DNA of 10,605 nucleotides from Conexivisphaera sp046536535 (GTDB taxonomy: Archaea > Thermoproteota > Nitrososphaeria > Conexivisphaerales > Conexivisphaeraceae). Shown piece by piece: positions 5,917 to 10,605 of the stretch. Made by a program: the position numbers and the translations under genes. The notes beneath the pieces were generated by a model. It worked only from the letters and a program-made list of their open reading frames with translations. It did no database searches and had not been told where the DNA came from. The stretch spans positions 1-10,605 of the forward strand of contig JAWDMO010000041.1 in the NCBI GenBank assembly GCA_046536535.1, given 5' to 3'. How positions within the stretch are numbered: position 1 is the stretch's first letter; each line of letters begins with the position of its first letter.

Positions 5917-7002
5917 TCACTGCACGCCTATTGTGTTCCCGACGCCGACGACTATGACGGTGTCCCCGGGCTTTGCGTGCTCCCTCACGACCCTCCTCAC
6001 GGCGTCCGCCGCCCTGGGGACCGATGCCCTCACGGCGTCCGGCATCGTGGAGATCGCTTCCTTCTCGGACATCTTGACGACTACGGCGTACGTGGGCACG
6101 CCCACCCTGGAGGCTGCGGATTCGATGAAGAAGCGATCGGTCCCGGGGCCGCCCATGGCGACGCCCACGCCCTCCGCGATGGATCCGGTCTCCTCACCCT
6201 CCAGCTTGAGCGCCGCATCCACCGACACGACGAGCTTCGTGCCCCTGTATATCCCGAGGAGCTTCTCGATGGCTTCGCCCGGCCTCCCGACGGTGCCGCC
6301 GGGCCCCTCGGCCTTCACGGCTATAACCCTGCGTCCGTCCATCTCCACGTCATAGAACACGGTGTCCTCAGCGATCCTCCTGGGCCTCGCGTCGCCTACG
6401 AGCGAGCGCACGACCATGGGGCCCAGCGCGTCACCGATCGGCACGCCCTTGGCGAGCGCATCGACCCCGGAGCTCAGCGCCTCAGCCTCCTCCATGAAGA
6501 ACGGGAGATATATCTGGAGGTAACTGAGCGATATCAAGTCGTGGTCCTTCTTGGCCGATTTGTAGTAGTGTTCCAGGATCTTCCTGAGGCGCTCCAGCTC
6601 CACCGTCAGCTCCAGTAGGTTCGTCAGGTTCTTCCTCGCAACGACGTCGGCGCCCGGCGCGAGCCTCCCTATCGAGTCCTCCAGGGATCTGTCCCAGATC
6701 CTGAGCACGTGATCGAGCTTCGGCACCACCCCATGTGGATCGAGCGATATCGGTTGTATCACGAGCGAGTTTAGCGCCGCATCGAGCCTTGCGGCCAGCT
6801 CGGGCTCACCGCCACCGTAGTACCTGAGGAGCTCCCCGATGAGCCTTTTCCTGGCGCCGTCGCTCAGCCCCTGCGCCCTCTTTACGTGCTTGCTGAGCTG
6901 CCAGAGCATGGAGTCCAGCTGTATCCTCATACCGTAGAATATGAACACGGCCACTATGGCCAGCCCCGCCAAAGTCATGGCCATCACCGTGGGATTGTTC
7001 AT
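5917..7002 (-). CDS. DUF1512 family membrane-anchored protein of unknown function
   Basis: I recognise this as the archaeal DUF1512 family, which has no known function. From the ATG at 7000-7002 it is 361 aa. One N-terminal membrane segment (about 5-24) is followed by MRIQLDSMLWQLSK, a helical middle region of roughly 45-210, and a glycine-rich C-terminal domain. That domain is the most family-like part: EGPGGTVGRPGEA at 232-244, DAALKLEGEETG at 262-273, EGVGVAMGGPG at 277-287, VPTYAVVVKMSEKEA at 302-316, and VGVGNTIG at 352-359 at the very end. The soluble part is probably cytoplasmic, which is inference. The frame is open up to 7161, but those 53 extra residues overlap the end of cysS, have no family character (Ser, Arg and Gly rich) and precede the membrane segment, so the shorter start is preferred. 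A TATA-like box at 7059-7067 gives a leader of about 35 bases. Confidence 0.82.
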   Translation of the reverse strand: MNNPTVMAMTLAGLAIVAVFIFYGMRIQLDSMLWQLSKHVKRAQGLSDGARKRLIGELLRYYGGGEPELAARLDAALNSLVIQPISLDPHGVVPKLDHVLRIWDRSLEDSIGRLAPGADVVARKNLTNLLELTVELERLRKILEHYYKSAKKDHDLISLSYLQIYLPFFMEEAEALSSGVDALAKGVPIGDALGPMVVRSLVGDARPRRIAEDTVFYDVEMDGRRVIAVKAEGPGGTVGRPGEAIEKLLGIYRGTKLVVSVDAALKLEGEETGSIAEGVGVAMGGPGTDRFFIESAASRVGVPTYAVVVKMSEKEAISTMPDAVRASVPRAADAVRRVVREHAKPGDTVIVVGVGNTIGVQ

Positions 7003-7058
7003 CGCGGTTCCGTTTACTAGGCTCGTGTCTATCCCCTTTGAGCCGGATGGGCGGCCGG

Positions 7059-7067
7059 ATTTAAAAA
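7059..7067 (-). promoter_or_regulatory. TATA-like box for the DUF1512 gene
   Basis: TTTTTAAAT on the minus strand lies 9 bases after the cysS stop. Transcription would start near 7036-7037, downstream of the 7161 frame opening, which supports the ATG at 7002 as the true start. The T run could also help end the cysS transcript. Confidence 0.55.
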
Positions 7068-7075
7068 CTGCGCCG

Positions 7076-8470
7076 TTACTCGAATCTCGGCCTCTCGACG
7101 ATCCGCACGGACGTGCGGCCCGGGAGGTCCACGAGCTCGTATCCCTCGGAGCGGAGGCCATCCCTTATTGAGTCGGCGTCGCCGAACTTTCCCTCGGAGC
7201 GCAGCCTGTTCCTCTCATCGACTAGCGCCATCACGCTATCGGGCACGGGGCCCGGCGGAAGCCTGTAGCCCATCACGTCGAACATGGTCGTGAACGCCTC
7301 CGATATCTCCCTGCTGGAGCCGCCCAGGCGGCGGCCGGACGAGAGCCTGCCTATCAGCCTAGAGAACCGCACGAGGACCGATATGGCCGTAGGGGTGTCG
7401 AGGTCGTCGCTGAGGGCGCCGTCGAACTCCGCCAAGTGGGACCTGGCCTCCCGGGACTCGACGTCCGCCGACGGCGGGTCGTCCGCCAGATCGTAGGCCG
7501 CCGATTCGATTATCCTCCAGTTCTCGTACGCCTTCCTCAACCCCTCCGCGGAGAAGCCCAGCGGACTCCTGTAGTGCGAGGAGAGCAGGTATGTCCTCAG
7601 CGTGTTCGGGCCCCAGCGCTCCACAGCATCCCTTATCCTTATGACATTCCCTGTGGACTTGGCCATCTTCTCGGGCCCCAGGTTGAGCATTCCGACGTGG
7701 ACCCACGTCCTGGAGAGAGGCCGGCCGGTGTACGATTCGCTCTGAGCTATCTCGTTCTCGTGGTGCGGGAATATCAGGTCGGCCCCGCCGCCGTGCACGT
7801 CTATGGTCTCGCCGAGGTGTTCGCGTATCATCGCGGAACACTCTATGTGCCACCCGGGCCTTCCCCTTCCCCACGGGGAGTCCCAGAGGGGGCCGTCCTC
7901 GTATATCTTCCACAGCGCGAAGTCGGCGGGATCCCTCTTGTGGGGGTCCGGCTCCACCCTAGCGCCGGCGACCAGCTGATCCACCCTTTTCTTCGATAGT
8001 TTCCCGTACTCGGGGAACGTGGACACGCTGAAGTAGACGCCGCTGGGCACCGCGTATGCGTGGCCGCCCTCGATGAGGCCTTCGATCAGCTTGTGCATCC
8101 CGGTTATGTGCTGGGTGGCCCTAGGCATCATGGTCGGCCTCCTCACGTTCAGCAGATCGAAGTCGTGGAGGGCCTCCCCGATGAACCTGTCGGCGAGCTC
8201 CGCCGGACTTATTCCCATCCTCGATGCCCTGTCTATTATCTTATCGTCGACGTCGGTGAAGTTCTGCACATATTTGACGGAGAATCCCTTTGCGTCGGCC
8301 AGCCTGTACAGCACGTCGAACGTGAGCAGCGTCCTCGCGTGGCCTATATGCGCGTAGTCGTAGACTGTGAGCCCGCAGACGTACATCTTGAGCTCCCGGG
8401 GGGCGGTGAATTCGACGATGTCCCCCGAGAGCGTATCGCTCAGCCTGAGCGAGGAAGCCAGCCGGAGCAC
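7076..8470 (-). CDS. cysS: Cysteine--tRNA ligase
   Basis: This class I aminoacyl-tRNA synthetase (464 aa) charges tRNA-Cys with cysteine. The HIGH signature is AHIGHARTLLTFDVLYR at 40-56. The zinc and substrate site is C32 (MYVCGLTVYD), C211 (GWHIECSAM), H236 and E240 (FPHHENE), with spacing matching E. coli C28, C209, H234 and E238. The KMSKS loop reads KMAKS at 268-272, within PEKMAKSTGN. NFTDVDDKIIDRA at 70-82 is another family block. The C-terminal helical region (about 315-464) is of normal length, including the family's DERNRLRSEGKFGDADSIRD-type segment at 418-437. The start is a GTG at 8468-8470, two bases after the upstream gene's stop. The gene has its own TATA-like box 26 bases upstream, inside the end of that gene, so it is probably transcribed separately and leaderless. 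Confidence 0.95.
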   Translation of the reverse strand: MLRLASSLRLSDTLSGDIVEFTAPRELKMYVCGLTVYDYAHIGHARTLLTFDVLYRLADAKGFSVKYVQNFTDVDDKIIDRASRMGISPAELADRFIGEALHDFDLLNVRRPTMMPRATQHITGMHKLIEGLIEGGHAYAVPSGVYFSVSTFPEYGKLSKKRVDQLVAGARVEPDPHKRDPADFALWKIYEDGPLWDSPWGRGRPGWHIECSAMIREHLGETIDVHGGGADLIFPHHENEIAQSESYTGRPLSRTWVHVGMLNLGPEKMAKSTGNVIRIRDAVERWGPNTLRTYLLSSHYRSPLGFSAEGLRKAYENWRIIESAAYDLADDPPSADVESREARSHLAEFDGALSDDLDTPTAISVLVRFSRLIGRLSSGRRLGGSSREISEAFTTMFDVMGYRLPPGPVPDSVMALVDERNRLRSEGKFGDADSIRDGLRSEGYELVDLPGRTSVRIVERPRFE

Positions 8471-8472
8471 GC

Positions 8473-9522
8473 CTATGACCAGGAACCGGTCCTTAAAAAT
8501 TCGTCCAGGGCAGCCGCGGCCTCGTTTCCACTCCTCAGCGCCAGCCCGTAGAGGCTAGCGCCGTGCCTGACGTCTCCCGCGGCGAACACCTTCCTGGCAG
8601 TGGTCCTGAACTTCTGATCGGTCTTCACGGTCCCGTCGCGGTTCAGCTCTATGCCCAGGCAGCCGGACTTGAACGGCGGGGAGGGTATCTCGCCCGCGGC
8701 GATGAGCACCGCGTCGACGTTCAGCGTGAATTCGCTGCCCGGCACCGGAACAGGATGCGGCCGTTTGTCACCCGGCACGCTCTCGAGCTTCATCCTCTGG
8801 AGCTTCGCGGATGCGACGCGGCCGCCGGCGCCGGGGTGGAGCTCCACGGGCACCGTGAGCTCCAGCGGCTCTACCCCGTACTGCTGAACCAACCTGTTGA
8901 ATTCCCGGGCGCTCATGGGGGCCTCGTTCCTGGTCCTCCTGTAGGAGAGATATACCTTCTCAATGCCGAAGCGATCCTTCAGATACCTGATGGGCACCTC
9001 GGTGGCATCGACTGCGGTCAGGCCTCCTCCCACGACCATTATGTTGCGCCCCAGGGGGGGCACGTCGTCCATCTTCGTGTATCCGAGCTGCGCCTGGTAG
9101 AACTCGAACAGCCAGTCGAGCGCCACGTAGACGCCCGGGAGATCCTCGCCCGGGATGCCGAGGGTCCTGGAGCTCCACGTTCCCGTGGCTATGAGTACCG
9201 CGTCGAATTCGCTCACCAGATCCTCCAGCTTCACGCCGTCGCCCGAGCACCCGGCGACGCGCGTCTTCATGTGGAAATTGACGCCGGCCCTCACGAGCTC
9301 CTGGACGCCGCTCCTGACGCCCGCCTTCGGGACGTGATACTCGGGGATCGCGAATATCAGCATCCCCCCGGGCTCCTGCAGCGAATCGTAGACGTGGATC
9401 TCGTGCCCCTTGCACCTGAGGACGCCCGCGGCGCCGAGACCGGCGGGACCTGCGCCGACTATTGCCACCCTCTTGCCGGTCGGCGACGGTATCGCGCCCT
9501 CGTTGCACTTGAGGAACTTCAT
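8473..9522 (-). CDS. GltD-like NAD(P)H-dependent FAD oxidoreductase without the Fe-S domain
   Basis: This flavoprotein (349 aa) is related to the small subunit of glutamate synthase, and to the NfnB/SudA group. The FAD dinucleotide motif GAGPAGL is at 23-29, followed by the acidic residue and PGGML near 50-55 and IPEYHVPK at 59-66. IATGTW at 111-116 and GIPGEDLPGVY at 122-132 follow. A second nucleotide-binding motif, GGGLTAVDA, is at 165-173, with YRRTRNEAPM at 194-203. GDVRHGASL at 316-324 is the C-terminal FAD motif. The usual N-terminal domain of about 100 residues with two [4Fe-4S] clusters is missing; only C6 is present ahead of the FAD motif. It may be a stand-alone NAD(P)H oxidoreductase passing electrons to an unknown partner. 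No glutamate synthase large subunit is present here, so the name GltD should be treated as family membership only. Confidence 0.85.
   Translation of the reverse strand: MKFLKCNEGAIPSPTGKRVAIVGAGPAGLGAAGVLRCKGHEIHVYDSLQEPGGMLIFAIPEYHVPKAGVRSGVQELVRAGVNFHMKTRVAGCSGDGVKLEDLVSEFDAVLIATGTWSSRTLGIPGEDLPGVYVALDWLFEFYQAQLGYTKMDDVPPLGRNIMVVGGGLTAVDATEVPIRYLKDRFGIEKVYLSYRRTRNEAPMSAREFNRLVQQYGVEPLELTVPVELHPGAGGRVASAKLQRMKLESVPGDKRPHPVPVPGSEFTLNVDAVLIAAGEIPSPPFKSGCLGIELNRDGTVKTDQKFRTTARKVFAAGDVRHGASLYGLALRSGNEAAAALDEFLRTGSWS
8492..8501 (-). promoter_or_regulatory. TATA-like box for cysS inside the end of the GltD-like gene
   Basis: AATTTTTAAG on the minus strand is centred 26 bases upstream of the GTG at 8470. 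It lies within the last codons of the GltD-like gene, in sequence that is otherwise GC-rich. The spacing predicts a leaderless cysS mRNA. Confidence 0.55.
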
Positions 9523-9545
9523 GCCGCGCTGGCCGCGCAGCTCTC

Positions 9546-9562
9546 TACATAAAAATTTTAAA
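9546..9562 (-). promoter_or_regulatory. A/T-rich island: thyX stop, possible terminator, and promoter of the GltD-like gene
   Basis: TTTAAAATTTTTATGTA on the minus strand contains the TAA stop of thyX (9558-9560), a run of five Ts (9551-9555), and a TATA-like core centred about 30 bases before the ATG of the GltD-like gene at 9522. Archaeal RNA polymerase terminates at T runs, so one short island may both end one transcript and start the next. Confidence 0.55.
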
Positions 9563-10605
9563 CCGCGCGCGCCCCGTGCTTCACGGCGGGGGCGCCCACG
9601 CCGTGCTCCAGCAGGTCCCCGGGCAATTTCAGATCCATGATCTCGCCGGGCGCCAGCGATGCGAAATCCTCCTTCATGCGATCGAGCTCGGGGAGGAGGC
9701 GACCCAGTGCCCCCCTCACCTCACTCGAACTGCGGGCGGGATCCTCGAGCTCCGCGATAGACGGCAGCACTAGGTATGCCAGGGAGAACATCGCCCAGGA
9801 GACGTCGCGGATCTCCCACTGCGCCGCGGGATCCAGGCGCTGGGAGAACATGCGCCTGTATTCCCAGGCGGTCGCTGTCATTGTTATGTGTGTGAGCGTC
9901 GCGTTTGGAAGGACGAACCTGGCGTCCTCCTTCCTCGCCCCGGCGCCCAACAGGCCGGCGTAGAACGCGGCCACGCCGTCCATGAATTCCCCGTATCTCC
10001 GAACGGCATCGCTGGATAGCTTGGGAGGTACCCCGTACCATGCCCTGCCCTTGGCGACCGCCACGTGCCTCTGGCTCTGCTGGCTATACGCGGCCAGCCT
10101 GTGGCGCACGAGTTGATGGGTCAGGGACCTGCTTACCCCGCTTATCGAAAACGTGAAGCCGCCGTGCCAGAGCAGCGCATCGCCGGCGATTCCGACCAAA
10201 CTCGGGGGCGACCCGAAGTCCGTGTAGGATAGCATCCACACCTGGGGTCCCTCCGGATATCCCTCCTTCGGTGACTGCCTTAGCTGGGATGCCTCCGGCA
10301 GTTCCGTAATCCATGGAGCGAGCCCGCTGAGTGAGCGTCCTAGCTCCGATAGGACGGGATTCCGCGTACCCCTTGTGTCGAGGAGGCTTCTGAGCGTGGA
10401 CGTCACGAGCCAGCGGCCGCCGCCAAGCTTGGTCACGTAGAGGAACCTGTGTTCCATGGCGGCATCCAGCATCTCCTCGGGCGATGCCTCGACCACCCAC
10501 GTCAGGAATCCGTGCTCGAACACGTCCATGTGGCCCAGCTCCACCGCCTTCCTGAGCATCCTGTGCACCTCGGACTCGGGGAACGTCAATCTATCGACGA
10601 AGAGG
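9558..10605 (-). CDS. thyX: Flavin-dependent thymidylate synthase with a degenerate N-terminal ThyX-like half (partial, 5' end outside window)
   Basis: ThyX makes dTMP from dUMP with methylene-tetrahydrofolate, FAD and NADPH. Residues are counted from the TTG at 10589; the frame stays open to the edge (LFVDR precedes it), so the true start lies outside. The C-terminal half (about 115-320) carries the signature: RHR at 162-164, seven residues, then S172 (RHRLAAYSQQSQRH). It also has EDARFVLPNAT at 221-231 and R251 with AQWEIR at 256-261. The N-terminal half (about 10-100) resembles a contracted, degenerate second copy. GHMDVFEHGFLTW (19-31) aligns without gaps to the segment before RHR, and EHR (46-48) stands where RHR should be. 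Copy one keeps the H and E of the family's HxxxxEH block, while copy two has W141 in place of that E. The fold may thus be a fused pseudo-dimer. The stop lies within the promoter of the next gene. Confidence 0.9.
   Translation of the reverse strand, partial: LFVDRLTFPESEVHRMLRKAVELGHMDVFEHGFLTWVVEASPEEMLDAAMEHRFLYVTKLGGGRWLVTSTLRSLLDTRGTRNPVLSELGRSLSGLAPWITELPEASQLRQSPKEGYPEGPQVWMLSYTDFGSPPSLVGIAGDALLWHGGFTFSISGVSRSLTHQLVRHRLAAYSQQSQRHVAVAKGRAWYGVPPKLSSDAVRRYGEFMDGVAAFYAGLLGAGARKEDARFVLPNATLTHITMTATAWEYRRMFSQRLDPAAQWEIRDVSWAMFSLAYLVLPSIAELEDPARSSSEVRGALGRLLPELDRMKEDFASLAPGEIMDLKLPGDLLEHGVGAPAVKHGARAV

Noticed and set aside
7003..7161. 53-residue N-terminal extension of the DUF1512 protein
   Set aside because: It overlaps the cysS end, precedes the membrane segment, has low-complexity composition, and lies partly upstream of the likely transcription start near 7037.
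8563..9552. Plus-strand open frame of 329 codons over the GltD-like gene
   Set aside because: Antisense shadow; the minus-strand frame has complete FAD and NAD(P) motifs.
10587..10589. TTG as the true start of thyX
   Set aside because: The frame stays open to the window edge and ThyX proteins have further residues before this point, so the start is probably outside the window.

Overview
This window looks like a piece of an archaeal chromosome, probably from a thermophilic TACK-type lineage (Crenarchaeota, Korarchaeota, Thaumarchaeota or relatives). That placement is inference. It rests on a DUF1512 membrane protein, a zinc-ribbon threonine synthase of archaeal type, a TIGR00300-family protein, GC-rich coding sequence heavy in AGG arginine codons, GTG and TTG starts, and isolated A/T-rich TATA-like boxes about 26-31 bases before start codons. 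No bacterial -35/-10 pairs and few Shine-Dalgarno sites are seen.

Layout. At the left edge (1-200, minus strand) is the start of a gene for an extracellular solute-binding protein of an ABC transporter, cut by the window edge. A divergent intergenic region follows (201-527) and holds a strong stem-loop. On the plus strand a compact operon runs thrC, hom, lysC and a TIGR00300-family gene (528-5396), with 4-base overlaps at two junctions and a 35-base gap with two small hairpins at the third. The other arm reads on the minus strand from the right edge: a ThyX thymidylate synthase (open at the edge), a short GltD-like flavoprotein, cysS, a DUF1512 membrane protein and a Nudix hydrolase. The two arms converge near 5396. 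The Nudix reading frame has no stop there and runs about 520 bases antisense into the TIGR00300-family gene.

How the genes fit together. LysC and Hom are the first and third steps of the aspartate-to-threonine route and ThrC is the last. Aspartate-semialdehyde dehydrogenase and homoserine kinase are not in the window. The fourth operon gene belongs to the family that includes archaeal ornithine cyclodeaminase, but its C-terminal half departs from the family motifs as I remember them, so its reaction should be treated as unknown. The minus-strand genes are packed closely, yet most have their own TATA-like box, one of them inside the end of the upstream gene, so they look like adjacent single transcription units rather than one tight operon.

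The most interesting points are: (1) the ThyX protein looks like two fused ThyX-like halves with complementary loss of FAD-site residues; (2) the TIGR00300-family protein in a threonine operon is diverged; (3) the Nudix gene runs on into an antisense tail. No tRNA, rRNA, CRISPR array, insertion sequence or phage gene was seen.
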